Source of the DNA: a virus
IMG/VR virus record: IMGVR_UViG_3300049847_000321
Location: 1-64,000 of that record
Direction: 5' to 3' (one strand)
Length of the DNA: 64,000 bases
The translations under genes and the position numbers were made by a program. The notes beneath the pieces were generated by a model. That model was not told the DNA's origin, did no database searches, and saw nothing but the letters and a program-made list of their open reading frames with translations. Each line of letters starts with the position of its first letter. Position 1 is the first letter of the stretch. This document shows positions 23,252-31,709 of the stretch, one piece after another.

Positions 23252-24202
23252 TCAAGTGGATTGAGGATGAAATAAATACTGCAAACCTCGAATTGGCTTA
23301 CCGTTTGCTGTGCCTAATGGGAAAATAAGTTCATCGTGAATGTAATGAGGTTCATTTGTTGCTCCGTGAACAAGTCCTTCCCACTTTGACGTTTCTGGAT
23401 TAAGTTGTCTATTCCAGCCTACGAATCCTTCATAAACATCTCCGACTTCTGGTTGAATTTTCCCCCAAGTCAATTGAATCGAGAACTTGTAGGTGATTTC
23501 ATAAAATTGAAGACCTTTGTTTAAGGTAATTTTTCGATTGGCCGTCAGACCGTCAAACTTGACGGTCTCAGCAGGTAGAATCGTATTGATGATTCTAAAC
23601 TCACTCAGATTGATGGTGTTTTGCAATTTTCCAATTGTTAGACCAGGAATAGATAAACACCTATGTCGAGTGACTTGACAAGTAATCTGAGGAAATGTGA
23701 CCGCAACTTCAAATCCTTTCGGGTCTTTAATCTTGCCGTTTTTGATCCACCTATAGAATTCATTTTTCTTAGAAATGGATTTACCCGCAAATTCCCATTG
23801 CTCTGACGCAATGTCCATTTGCGATTCGTGATCTCCTCCGTCGCTATTTTGCCGCTGTTCCGTCAAATTGGGCATCGTGTACGTGGCGATAAGAACGCCC
23901 TTATCAGGGTTCCCTATGCGATCTAGCCCAGCTAGACCTGTAATGTTCACTTCATTTGAATCATATTTCGGAACATCAAAGTATTCTGAACTTACACTGG
24001 AGCAACGGCATAGTTTGAATAGAGGATGCTGATGACCTAATATATAGATCAACCTTCCTCCGATCAGTCTATACCCTCCTAGCAAAAATTCCATTACTTC
24101 TGGAATTGCTGTGTAAGGTTCAACGTAGTAATGACGATCTACTCGGAGACTCGCCATTTCACCTTGAACACGTTCTTCAAACAATTTGATTGTGTAACTC
24201 AT
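23252..24202 (-). CDS. Hypothetical tail protein after the tape measure (316 aa)
   Basis: It starts one base before the tape-measure stop region and is read directly after it. The content is beta-rich with many aromatic residues (LRVDRHYYVEPYT, KGLQFYEITYKF) and no trans-membrane segment. In siphoviruses the first gene after the tape measure encodes the distal tail or hub protein. Position and size fit this, but no motif confirms it. It is likely part of the tail tip. Confidence 0.6.
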   Translation of the reverse strand: MSYTIKLFEERVQGEMASLRVDRHYYVEPYTAIPEVMEFLLGGYRLIGGRLIYILGHQHPLFKLCRCSSVSSEYFDVPKYDSNEVNITGLAGLDRIGNPDKGVLIATYTMPNLTEQRQNSDGGDHESQMDIASEQWEFAGKSISKKNEFYRWIKNGKIKDPKGFEVAVTFPQITCQVTRHRCLSIPGLTIGKLQNTINLSEFRIINTILPAETVKFDGLTANRKITLNKGLQFYEITYKFSIQLTWGKIQPEVGDVYEGFVGWNRQLNPETSKWEGLVHGATNEPHYIHDELIFPLGTANGKPIRGLQYLFHPQST

Positions 24203-26986
24203 TTATCTCCCCGGAACAACTACCTGCCGACCCATAAATCCTTTTGCTATGTCAATCAGCATTGTCAATAAGTCGTTGCCTTTTTGTCCGTTGTTGGCGA
24301 TGACATCAAGGACTGTCTCTTGTTCCATCGCCGCTTTTTGCAACCGATCAAATGTATCAAAACCAGCAATGTTTTCAACATGCACAGTACCATCTTTACC
24401 GAATTTATTTCCTCCACCTGCACCTGCATTTTGAAAACCTTCAAGAATTTGGATGACGCCGGGTGCTGCAACTCCTTTTAGCCATCCAATAACGTTAGCT
24501 GCACCTCCTGCTAAACCTCCAATAAATGGTTTTAGATCATTTGTCAATTTCGCAATGTCGATTGCAGCTTTACCTAAATTTACATTATCGCCAAATAAAG
24601 GATTTTTTCCTGCAGCATTTTTAGCAATATCTTCAGGAATATTTCCAAACAGATTTGCTAATAATCCTCCTCCGCCTACTCCACCTTTTGCGTTTTGGAG
24701 TCTAGCGTCACGAATCTTTTGCACTTCTTGGTCTATTTCTGCCTCTGAAGGAAAACGGAAAAACTGCCACCATTTCCTATTTTCAGATAGGTTCGCTCTT
24801 GCTTGTTGACGATCTTGCATTTCCTGCACAGCATTACGAAACTTATCAATTCTTGCACCTATAACTTCAAAGGTAGCAATAATATAATTGCCCATTTCAC
24901 TAAAAGCATTTTTTATGGTGTTGATAGCCACTTCAGCACCACTGATTAGTTTGTTCCAAAAAGTAGCTCCATTGATAATCAAGTTGGCGAAAGCTCCTTG
25001 CCAATCTTGCTTCCAAGAACTCAAATAAGCCCTGACTTTTTCAAATGCGGTAGGAAGTTGATTGCCCACCGCACCTGCCAATTCTCCGACTCCTGTAAAA
25101 GCTGACTTGACTCCGGAAACTAATGATTGAATTAGTGAGACAGCCCCACCCAAAACATTAGCACCGAAAACAGCCGTTATTTGACCAGAAAGTCCTACAA
25201 ATATGGCAGTAAACGCAGCCGCAAGGGCTATCGCAGCAGGTAGCAATAATCCTCCAAGTATAACTGCTAGAGGGCCTCCAATAAGAGCCAATGCCAACAA
25301 AGACGCACCTGCAGTAATGATCGTAGTGACAAGACTGACAAAACCTCCGATCACATTAGAGGCAATAACAACAGCCAAGTGAGTCAATGAAACCGCAGCA
25401 CTGGCAGCATAACCGACAATGCCTATCAAACCTTTTAATAGGAAATTGGTTATAGCCAAACCGGCATCAATTGAGAAGGCAATGATGTTATCTAGGGGAT
25501 TGAGAATTGCCGACAGCATAGAGGCGGCAAAACCGATCGGAGACAACAGTCCGCTGATTACTGAGGCCAAAGTGGGCAGAAGCGAAATGACAGCGGACAA
25601 GCCCAAAGTCAACAAACCTCCTTGAACGACTGATCTTTTAACACCATCATCAAGTTTTTCATACCAAGATACAGTCTGCTGAATGACTGTATTGAGTGCC
25701 CTGAAATACGGTGCAGCAGCACCTCCTACAGTTTCAACCAATTTCTGCAATGATTGTTGAAGGTTCGATGCTTCAACTGATCCCTTTGAAGCACCTAAGA
25801 TAAACGTATTTATCATGCTTCCTAAAAAACTGCCAGCAGAACCTTGGTCGAGTGATACACCGATATAAGTCTTTCCGAACAATTGCCGCATTTCTCGAAA
25901 TAGACCTATATTAAGCATTCTTGTGACAGTGCCGACAACACTACCATGTAATGCCTGACCTAAACCATGAATAGCTTTGGCCGGCAATTGCAAAGCATTG
26001 ACTAAACCCGTTCCCAAAGTCGTCACTACAAATTTTGCACCGGCACCTAACTTATTCAGACCAATTTCCATTGTTGACAAGAAACCTCTAGCCGCCGATG
26101 CAGAAACATTGATTGCTGCGGTGAGAGTATTCCCCATAATGTGAACAAGAGTTTTTGCGGCTTCACCTATTGGGCGAATGACCGAATTCAAACCATGTGC
26201 GGCAATCAATATACCTATTCCGCGAGAACCTCGTCCTTGACTTTCTTCACTTTCCTCCTTATTTTTGTCTATTTTTGCAAACATCTCCTCTAAATGCATT
26301 TTAGCAAAAAATTGTTTCATTCCTGGAGACAGGTCCGGTTGTGCAGGAATTATACCTTTGGCTCTTAGACTAGCCAACATATCCGGAGTGGCCCCTGTGG
26401 AACCCTCACCACTAGCTAGAATACTGCCTAAACCTAAATTGCCTGCGACCTTTGTGGATTTGCCCATAAACGAAGCAGGGATAAGACCCATATTCCGATA
26501 GAACTTCAACATATCAGGCGTTGCCGCCGAAGTAATGTCTGGAGATATCTTTGCTATTTGATCTGACATTGCTTTGACTTCGGCATCGGACATGAACACT
26601 TTTTTGCCGGAAGCCAATTGCTTCATCCAACGACCTGCCGCATTCATTACTGGTGGGCCAATGATCTGTGGAAGACCAGCAGATTTCAATTGAGCATTGA
26701 TTTCCTTGAGTGCAGCACCCAATCCATTTACAGCTTCTTTCGCCTTTAGTAGCGGTGAGACATCACCCATTTTTTTGTAGGCGGCAACAGCTCCTTCAAA
26801 CCCAGGAATCAATTGTGAAATGACTGTTGGTCCGACCCTTCTTAACGCATCCTCCATTACTTTGACGCTTGCACCTGCAGAAATTACTTTTCCTTTAGTG
26901 CGATCAAGCGCAGCGTCAATGATCGACAAACCTTCTTCACGAAATCGAAAAATACCTTCAGCGACTTCTTCGGCTGTAATCGGCAT
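24203..26986 (-). CDS. Tail tape measure protein (927 aa)
   Basis: The 927-aa protein starts MPITAEEVAEGIFRFREEG, with GGGA upstream; the longer in-frame start at 27061 lies inside the frameshifted chaperone extension. The middle (about residues 430-700) has several hydrophobic segments and Gly/Ala-rich helices; the rest is amphipathic helix. This is the usual tape-measure layout. Its length would set a tail of roughly 130-150 nm, using the common 1.5 Å per residue rule; this is inference. The gene overlaps the chaperone -1 frame extension by 29 nt. Confidence 0.88.
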   Translation of the reverse strand: MPITAEEVAEGIFRFREEGLSIIDAALDRTKGKVISAGASVKVMEDALRRVGPTVISQLIPGFEGAVAAYKKMGDVSPLLKAKEAVNGLGAALKEINAQLKSAGLPQIIGPPVMNAAGRWMKQLASGKKVFMSDAEVKAMSDQIAKISPDITSAATPDMLKFYRNMGLIPASFMGKSTKVAGNLGLGSILASGEGSTGATPDMLASLRAKGIIPAQPDLSPGMKQFFAKMHLEEMFAKIDKNKEESEESQGRGSRGIGILIAAHGLNSVIRPIGEAAKTLVHIMGNTLTAAINVSASAARGFLSTMEIGLNKLGAGAKFVVTTLGTGLVNALQLPAKAIHGLGQALHGSVVGTVTRMLNIGLFREMRQLFGKTYIGVSLDQGSAGSFLGSMINTFILGASKGSVEASNLQQSLQKLVETVGGAAAPYFRALNTVIQQTVSWYEKLDDGVKRSVVQGGLLTLGLSAVISLLPTLASVISGLLSPIGFAASMLSAILNPLDNIIAFSIDAGLAITNFLLKGLIGIVGYAASAAVSLTHLAVVIASNVIGGFVSLVTTIITAGASLLALALIGGPLAVILGGLLLPAAIALAAAFTAIFVGLSGQITAVFGANVLGGAVSLIQSLVSGVKSAFTGVGELAGAVGNQLPTAFEKVRAYLSSWKQDWQGAFANLIINGATFWNKLISGAEVAINTIKNAFSEMGNYIIATFEVIGARIDKFRNAVQEMQDRQQARANLSENRKWWQFFRFPSEAEIDQEVQKIRDARLQNAKGGVGGGGLLANLFGNIPEDIAKNAAGKNPLFGDNVNLGKAAIDIAKLTNDLKPFIGGLAGGAANVIGWLKGVAAPGVIQILEGFQNAGAGGGNKFGKDGTVHVENIAGFDTFDRLQKAAMEQETVLDVIANNGQKGNDLLTMLIDIAKGFMGRQVVVPGR

Positions 26987-27691
26987 TTGTGTAATCCCTA
27001 GGCTTGATTTTGCCGTAACGAGTACGTAGCTCTTTAGCGTGGTTCTCCACCAACGCAACATCTTGAGTCATCCTCAGATCCATTTGACCCAAGGCCGCTT
27101 CAATTTCTGGCCAAGGAGTTCTATTGAGTTCTTTCGGAGTCCATTTGAATTCAGATGCTTTGCAAATCTGGTGGCAAATGGCTGGCCAGTCGATGGTAGA
27201 CCATCTGATTATGAGTCCGATGAACCCGTATCTTTTTTTGCGGTGTTCTCCGGCAGCGCCCTTGATATAGTGGCAATGACGGCAATCGGTCCCATTCTGT
27301 CTACAATGCCTTTACAGACTTCGGGTGTCATATCAGGCTGATTGGCCGATGCGGCAAGGGACAGCATCATGGCGCAAACGTCGGCGTCGAAAAATGCGGA
27401 AGTAGGCAACTTAGGCTCAGAGAAACGTTCTCGCATACGTTCTTCATGATCCAGTTCCATCGCTTTTGTGATAATCACTCCAGCTAAGGTTTCTGGCATC
27501 TTCAACCGTGCTGTTTGCTCATAAACGGTTTCAAGTGTAGATTGCGGTTTTTTGTTCTTGAAAATGTAATCAACAAGACCTGATAGAGCTTGAGGAGCAA
27601 GTTGGTTCAACAGAACTTTCTTACCCTCAAGCTCTATCATAATCGGTCCGACCGATTGAGGGATGTTGGCGGTAGTAGTGGCCTCTAGCAT
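26958..27691 (-). CDS. Tail assembly chaperone, -1 frameshift long form (about 244 aa)
   Basis: The zero-frame protein from 27691 is followed to the A AAA AAA heptamer (27239-27233). A -1 shift then opens 91 more codons to a TGA at 26958-26960. The added part begins RYGFIGLIIR and contains WSTIDWPAICHQIC, the segment TPWPEIEAAL, and a basic end. The extension has no start codon of its own with a site and exactly fills the gap to the tape measure. This is the gpGT arrangement of lambda-like tails. The heptamer was read directly from sequence; efficiency is unknown. Confidence 0.8.
27209..27691 (-). CDS. Tail assembly chaperone, short form (160 aa)
   Basis: The 160-aa acidic helical protein lies between tail tube-like genes and the tape measure, the normal place of the gpG-type chaperone. 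The ATG follows an AAAGGAGAAA site. Near the end the codons read GCA AAA AAA, so the heptamer A AAA AAA sits in frame at 27239-27233. Ribosomes that slip -1 there continue into a long open frame (separate entry). Ribosomes that do not slip end at GSSDS. The short form would coat the tape measure during assembly. Confidence 0.85.
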   Translation of the reverse strand: MLEATTTANIPQSVGPIMIELEGKKVLLNQLAPQALSGLVDYIFKNKKPQSTLETVYEQTARLKMPETLAGVIITKAMELDHEERMRERFSEPKLPTSAFFDADVCAMMLSLAASANQPDMTPEVCKGIVDRMGPIAVIATISRALPENTAKKDTGSSDS

Positions 27692-27712
27692 ACGTTATTT
27701 CTCCTTTGAAAA

Positions 27713-28159
27713 TTATGCACCATCCAAATTGGACGAGTCTAGTGCGGGTTTAGGTTCTTGAGTATAGGCCACAATGCCGTAAGTCACAAGACCATCAGCA
27801 TCGCAACCTTTCAGTGAGACTGAATCAATGATGAACAACCATTGATTATACCATAGTAAATCACCAGTTCTGAGCCAAAGTAGTATTTCATCACCAGGAA
27901 TCATTCCAGCTTTTCCAGGTCCTGTTTGATCTGGGATACCTGCTCCAGGAGTATCATCGCCGACATAAACAGTTGCGGTTAACTTATGGCCTTTTTTAAC
28001 CACAGACCGATGCTCATGTCCATTTGTGCAAGAAGAGGTATCCTCCTTCAAAGTCGCCATCGACTCTAAAGTCCACTGACTAACACAGTAGGTGAATTGA
28101 GTCGTGGTTGAATCGTTGCCACGAACCATTTGACCCCAAACACCAGATGTAGTCGCCAT
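27713..28159 (-). CDS. Tail tube-like protein, paralogue 1 (148 aa)
   Basis: This is a paralogue of the next gene (28188). Both share QWTLES...LKEDTSSCTNGHEHR, an HK/SVKKG turn, an MIPGDE strand, and WLFIIDSVSLKGCDADGLVTY. The fold looks beta-rich, and position just upstream of the chaperone is that of the major tail protein. One of the two may be the tube and the other a variant or a tail-end protein. A 56-bp exact nucleotide match with the paralogue (27786-27841) suggests a recent duplication or gene conversion. Confidence 0.65.
   Translation of the reverse strand: MATTSGVWGQMVRGNDSTTTQFTYCVSQWTLESMATLKEDTSSCTNGHEHRSVVKKGHKLTATVYVGDDTPGAGIPDQTGPGKAGMIPGDEILLWLRTGDLLWYNQWLFIIDSVSLKGCDADGLVTYGIVAYTQEPKPALDSSNLDGA
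27786..27841 (-). repeat. 56-bp direct repeat shared by the two tail paralogues (other copy 28255-28310)
   Basis: The 56 bases 27786-27841 are identical to 28255-28310. They encode the same stretch, IIDSVSLKGCDADGLVT, in both paralogues, while the surrounding codons differ. Identity at all codon positions against a divergent background is best explained by gene conversion or a recent local exchange. Confidence 0.85.
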
Positions 28160-28187
28160 TTATGTCTCCTTGAAGCAATGCTAAGAA

Positions 28188-28598
28188 TTAACCCAGTGTC
28201 CATGTGGCCAATGCAGGTTTTGCAGCTTGTGAATACATGACAGCACTATAGGTTACAAGACCATCAGCATCGCAACCTTTCAGTGAGACTGAATCAATGA
28301 TGAACAACCAACTGTTGTAGGCTTTGAGTGTGCCTACACGTAAACTCATAGTGACTTCATTGCCAGGAATAATTGTATCTTCTTCTGGTTGGTGAGCTGA
28401 CGAAACAAAAATGTCAATCGTCAGTTTTTCACCCTTTTTCACTGAAGCGCGATGTTCATGTCCGGCTGTACATGCGCTTGTATCTTCTTTCAAATTGGCT
28501 GAACTCTCCAAAGTCCAGGTCCCGCAGCACAAAGCGATTGTACTGCCACCAGTTCCGACAACAGCCTTGCCCTCTGCACCTGATACTGTATTCGGCAT
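28188..28598 (-). CDS. Tail tube-like protein, paralogue 2 (136 aa)
   Basis: It has the same domain as the 27713 gene, with LESSANLKEDTSACTAGHEHR and the identical FIIDSVSLKGCDADGLVTY region. AGGAGA precedes the ATG. The two genes are separated by a short spacer with a ribosome site. I call it tail tube-like because of its position, its beta-rich composition and its duplication. No tail-tube motif can be proven by eye. Confidence 0.65.
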   Translation of the reverse strand: MPNTVSGAEGKAVVGTGGSTIALCCGTWTLESSANLKEDTSACTAGHEHRASVKKGEKLTIDIFVSSAHQPEEDTIIPGNEVTMSLRVGTLKAYNSWLFIIDSVSLKGCDADGLVTYSAVMYSQAAKPALATWTLG

Positions 28599-28626
28599 TT
28601 CATCTCTCCTTTAGAAGTTGCAAAAG

Positions 28627-29145
28627 TTACCCTCCAGCAAACGACCAAGATACATCTATAGTCGATCCGCCTGGATTTTTGATTAAGATTTTATCTCCAG
28701 ATGAACCTGTGTACGGTTCATCATAAGTAAAATCCACTGTACGATCTTGATACGCCGAGACCGGTGACATACCGAATGTCACGGCTGCCGCATCATTATT
28801 AGGACCGACTCTGATCTTTTTGGTTCCATCTGGCGACTGCAAAGCCACACAACCAAATAATACTTTACCGCCTGCTCCTATGACAGTTCCGGTCAAGCGA
28901 TCTGTTTGAGTTGTAAAATCAATTGTCAATGTCGCACCTGCCCCAATTGTATTATCACCATGACATTGCCATTTCAATTTACCAGTAGCACTGGAAATGG
29001 TATCATCACCGGTAATCAGCAACTTCGGAAAATTCTTTGTAGCCGTTTTAAGAATGTCCTGTTGCTCACTGACCCCATCATTGCTATAATCTGAGGTCAC
29101 TTCGTAGTTGATTTCTAGCACAGCCGCAATAGTCGGAACTGCCAT
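28627..29145 (-). CDS. Hypothetical tail protein (172 aa)
   Basis: This is a beta-rich 172-aa protein (IAAVLEINYEVTS, SSATGKLKWQC, KVLFGCVALQSPDGTKKIRVG). It lies between the tail terminator-like gene and the tube-like paralogues. It might be the true major tail tube, with the shorter paralogues being additional tail parts. The sequence does not decide this. An AGGAGA ribosome site is present. Confidence 0.6.
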   Translation of the reverse strand: MAVPTIAAVLEINYEVTSDYSNDGVSEQQDILKTATKNFPKLLITGDDTISSATGKLKWQCHGDNTIGAGATLTIDFTTQTDRLTGTVIGAGGKVLFGCVALQSPDGTKKIRVGPNNDAAAVTFGMSPVSAYQDRTVDFTYDEPYTGSSGDKILIKNPGGSTIDVSWSFAGG

Positions 29146-29154
29146 TATTATCTC

Positions 29155-29571
29155 CTAGTTATCAGACCATCGCCACATTTCCCAAGTGTAAGGTTGAAGT
29201 TCAACGCCCACACCTCCGAAGCGGCTTGTATCTCGGTCTACAGATGCGTCGGAATTACGAAGCAAGACTGCCCCGGTTAGTTTGTATTCTCTTTCCTGTC
29301 TGACAATCATACCCAATGCTCTTTCAACTGTTTCTCGCAGTCGAGACCCCATGGGTAGACGAATATCAACCCGAATTAACAGTTGAATAGTCTCTCCGCA
29401 GTTTGATCGAATCTGACCATTTCTTCTTACAACTCCTGCAGCGTAGGGCGGCACTGTAGTCTGATTTGGTTCGTCAAATGTCAATGGCGCAACAAGATGC
29501 AGGCCAGTCCGTCGCCAAAGTTTTACAAAGCCCTTTTGTGTATCTAAAAAAGGCGTGTCGGGAGAATTCAT
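29155..29571 (-). CDS. Possible tail terminator/neck protein (138 aa)
   Basis: The protein has 138 aa. The segment LIRVDIRLPMGSRLRETVERAL, containing a helix, resembles small tail-terminator proteins, and the end is beta-rich (VELQPYTWEMWRWSDN). It follows the HK97 gp10-like gene and a short gene in the connector cluster, which is where tail-completion proteins lie. The family is not certain. Confidence 0.55.
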   Translation of the reverse strand: MNSPDTPFLDTQKGFVKLWRRTGLHLVAPLTFDEPNQTTVPPYAAGVVRRNGQIRSNCGETIQLLIRVDIRLPMGSRLRETVERALGMIVRQEREYKLTGAVLLRNSDASVDRDTSRFGGVGVELQPYTWEMWRWSDN

Positions 29572-29576
29572 TTAAT

Positions 29577-29828
29577 TCACTCCGATTCAGGAACATAATC
29601 ATCTTTGCGGAGCACTGGCAGAGGCGGAGGTAATTGAGATTCAGAAAAAGAAGGAGTAGCACATTTATCAATCTCAACCTCATATTCAAAGTCGAGTATG
29701 TGTCCCATCATCCCTTCTTCACGAAAATACTGCGAAACAGCGTCAAGCCAGCTTCGATGTATTTCTCCATCAATTGTTCTGACGGAATATCCTTCGCCTT
29801 TAGCCTTGATCGTCCATGTCACTGGCAT
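29577..29828 (-). CDS. Small hypothetical connector-region protein (83 aa)
   Basis: The first 55 residues look like a compact alpha/beta domain (WTIKAKGEGYSVRTIDGEI), and the end is Pro-rich and charged (LPPPLPVLRKDDYVPESE). Its ATG is coupled to the gp10-like gene upstream by a one-base overlap of stop and start. It is probably part of the head-tail joining module. No function can be assigned. Confidence 0.6.
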   Translation of the reverse strand: MPVTWTIKAKGEGYSVRTIDGEIHRSWLDAVSQYFREEGMMGHILDFEYEVEIDKCATPSFSESQLPPPLPVLRKDDYVPESE

Positions 29829-30214
29829 TACTTATTCCTCTTGAAGATTGAATTGAATTTTGGTTTCAACTTGCTAATAACGTCAAGCAAGCCCCTTCTA
29901 CCTTTTCGCACAAGATAGATGCCATATTTCTTTCCGTAGCCTACAGTGCAACTCCCTTTAGCTGCAACACCGCCTATTGTAGTAGGAGAGTACCAAAATG
30001 TGTTCGTCAAATCACCGCTTCTCATAGCCGGATATTGATTTCTTCTTGAAGAAGGTGGCCACAACTTTCTGGAGTAGTCATCGTGCGCCTGTTCTACTGT
30101 CATAACAGCGCACTCAAGGACAGCGTTGGCGGCGATCCTTTTCATCTTCTCTTTGAATTTGAAGGTCTGATCTTTTATGGTAAACGTCATCTTAACCGTC
30201 CCATCGTGCCCCAT
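29828..30214 (-). CDS. HK97 gp10-like tail completion protein (128 aa)
   Basis: Small basic protein with a helix (FKEKMKRIAANAVLECAVMT), a central MRSGDLTNTFWY turn, and GYGKKYGIYLVRKGR, which follows the pattern of HK97 gp10-type tail-completion proteins. Start choice is open: the ATG at 30214 has GAGGAC upstream, and the ATG at 30190 (MTFTIKD) lies just beyond the stop of the connector gene. Either start keeps the domain intact. Confidence 0.65.
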   Translation of the reverse strand: MGHDGTVKMTFTIKDQTFKFKEKMKRIAANAVLECAVMTVEQAHDDYSRKLWPPSSRRNQYPAMRSGDLTNTFWYSPTTIGGVAAKGSCTVGYGKKYGIYLVRKGRRGLLDVISKLKPKFNSIFKRNK

Positions 30215-30878
30215 TGTCCTCAGCCATTAAAGTAGGCAAGGCGTCTAGGGCATCAGTGTCCTTGACCATTGACAACTCAAGAATCCTTCCGCTCAAATCT
30301 ACCCTCTTATTGTCAGAGTACATCGAAATGACTCTCACTTGGTAGTCAAGTTCAACTCTGACTGGGAGGTTCTCACAAAAAATCTCATACCCATTGTCAA
30401 GTTGAGGGATGCCTAAATCAGTAGTCGAATCACGATCTGAAGGTTGAATACGACAGGAAAGATTTGAAACAACCTTTTCATATGTTTTAATCGTTCTACC
30501 GTATTCGTCGCTTGTTGATATTGGCTTCCATATCTCAATCTTATCACGCAAATTGAAAACAATCACTAAGTTGATCGTCGTTGCTTCCCAAAAACTGGCG
30601 ACAGTTGAATGGCCAGAGGTCAACACATTATGTCGAATGCCATAAGCATCTTCAATCACCCATCTTGAGTAGATGCCATTTGCACCGATATCATCTTCAC
30701 TGAATGTCCAGGAATTGCCATCACCGAGATAAACACCTGTTGATCTACCGACTTCATCAATAGTCAACGGATATCTTACTGCGTAAGGACAAACACGTCT
30801 TTGTCCGGCAGGATTTATCACCGTGACAGATTCACGTCCTTGCAGCCACTTCTGGTGATTGAGTTTATATTGTGGCAT
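30192..30878 (-). CDS. Head completion/connector protein (228 aa)
   Basis: The 228-aa protein has a basic first third and a beta-rich second half (IEIWKPISTSDEYGRTIKTY, CRIQPSDRDS, LPVRVELDYQVRVISMYSD). This is typical of head-closure/stopper proteins that sit between portal and tail. Context supports it: capsid genes lie upstream and gp10-like and tail genes downstream. It starts 3 bases beyond the stop of the 93-aa gene. Confidence 0.6.
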   Translation of the reverse strand: MPQYKLNHQKWLQGRESVTVINPAGQRRVCPYAVRYPLTIDEVGRSTGVYLGDGNSWTFSEDDIGANGIYSRWVIEDAYGIRHNVLTSGHSTVASFWEATTINLVIVFNLRDKIEIWKPISTSDEYGRTIKTYEKVVSNLSCRIQPSDRDSTTDLGIPQLDNGYEIFCENLPVRVELDYQVRVISMYSDNKRVDLSGRILELSMVKDTDALDALPTLMAEDNGARWDG

Positions 30879-30880
30879 GA

Positions 30881-31162
30881 TTATTCATTGAGCAAAAATA
30901 GAGGGTCACCCAAAATAGTCACATCAGGATCAGTCTTACCGATATATCGAATCTTGACAACACTCGACTTATCGGTATTGTTCTGATTGTACAACTTAAC
31001 CAATCGAGTCAATGCGCCTTCCAATGTTTCAATGTATTCATTGGTTTTGAATGTACGACCCTTCTCCGTGTAGGAAGGTGCCGGATCAGTCAACACTTCA
31101 ATCAACCTATCTTGAAGAAGGTCTATTTGTTGTGCTAACTTCGTTAGATCCAAGACTGCCAT
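30881..31162 (-). CDS. Small helical hypothetical protein (93 aa)
   Basis: The protein is mostly helical (LAQQIDLLQDRLIEVLTD, EYIETLEGALTRLVKLY) with a short beta end (KIRYIGKTDPDVTILGD). It lies between a Lys-rich head protein and the connector. It may assist head-tail joining. No family is recognised. Confidence 0.6.
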   Translation of the reverse strand: MAVLDLTKLAQQIDLLQDRLIEVLTDPAPSYTEKGRTFKTNEYIETLEGALTRLVKLYNQNNTDKSSVVKIRYIGKTDPDVTILGDPLFLLNE

Positions 31163-31187
31163 GAGACCCTCCTACACGGAGCACAGA

Positions 31188-31667
31188 TTACACCTGGCTG
31201 GCAAGCCAAGAGTTAACCTTACCTTTGTTAGCGAACCCTTGACCCTTATTAAGAGGCGTAGTAGAGTTAGGTGCGTAAGCATAAAACTCATTGCCTTTCT
31301 TAAAGATTGAAACCTTAGCTTCCTTTGCCAAAGGGAAAGCTGAGGTTACGTCACTCCCCAAATCTTTGATCTGTTCCTTCAAATCGCTGACTTGGTTTCC
31401 GATCACCTCCTCCTCTTGCGATTCCCCGGAATCATCTTGACTAGGGGCAGCCTTGGATGAAGAAGTTGAAACTGCTACCGTCTTTTTAGGCGGTGATTCG
31501 TCGTCGCCATCTTCGACAAACTTACCTACTTTGGTAAAGCAGTTTGGAAATCTCTCACACAAGTCAATGTCAGATTCCACAATGTCTCCGCATTTGTAAT
31601 GCAGAGGCTTTTTTGGATCATCACTTGGTTGTGTGTGAGAAGGATTCAGTACGCGAAATTTGGCCAT
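31188..31667 (-). CDS. Hypothetical head-region protein with small C-domain (159 aa)
   Basis: The N-terminal 50 residues have a CGDIVESDIDLCERFPNCF cluster of three cysteines. A Ser/Asp/Gln-rich linker (about 55-85) follows, then a helix (NQVSDLKEQIKDLGSDV), and the end is a small alpha/beta domain (KVSIFKKGNEFYAYAPNS). It follows the major capsid gene. It may be an accessory head protein. No family was identified. Confidence 0.55.
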   Translation of the reverse strand: MAKFRVLNPSHTQPSDDPKKPLHYKCGDIVESDIDLCERFPNCFTKVGKFVEDGDDESPPKKTVAVSTSSSKAAPSQDDSGESQEEEVIGNQVSDLKEQIKDLGSDVTSAFPLAKEAKVSIFKKGNEFYAYAPNSTTPLNKGQGFANKGKVNSWLASQV

Positions 31668-31709
31668 GTTAAACCTTTCGAGAAAAAGAGAAAGGGCGAT
31701 CCATATTCA

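Noticed and set aside
24249-26501. Plus-strand frames opposite the tape measure
   Set aside because: They lack ribosome sites and conserved features; the minus-strand gene explains the region.
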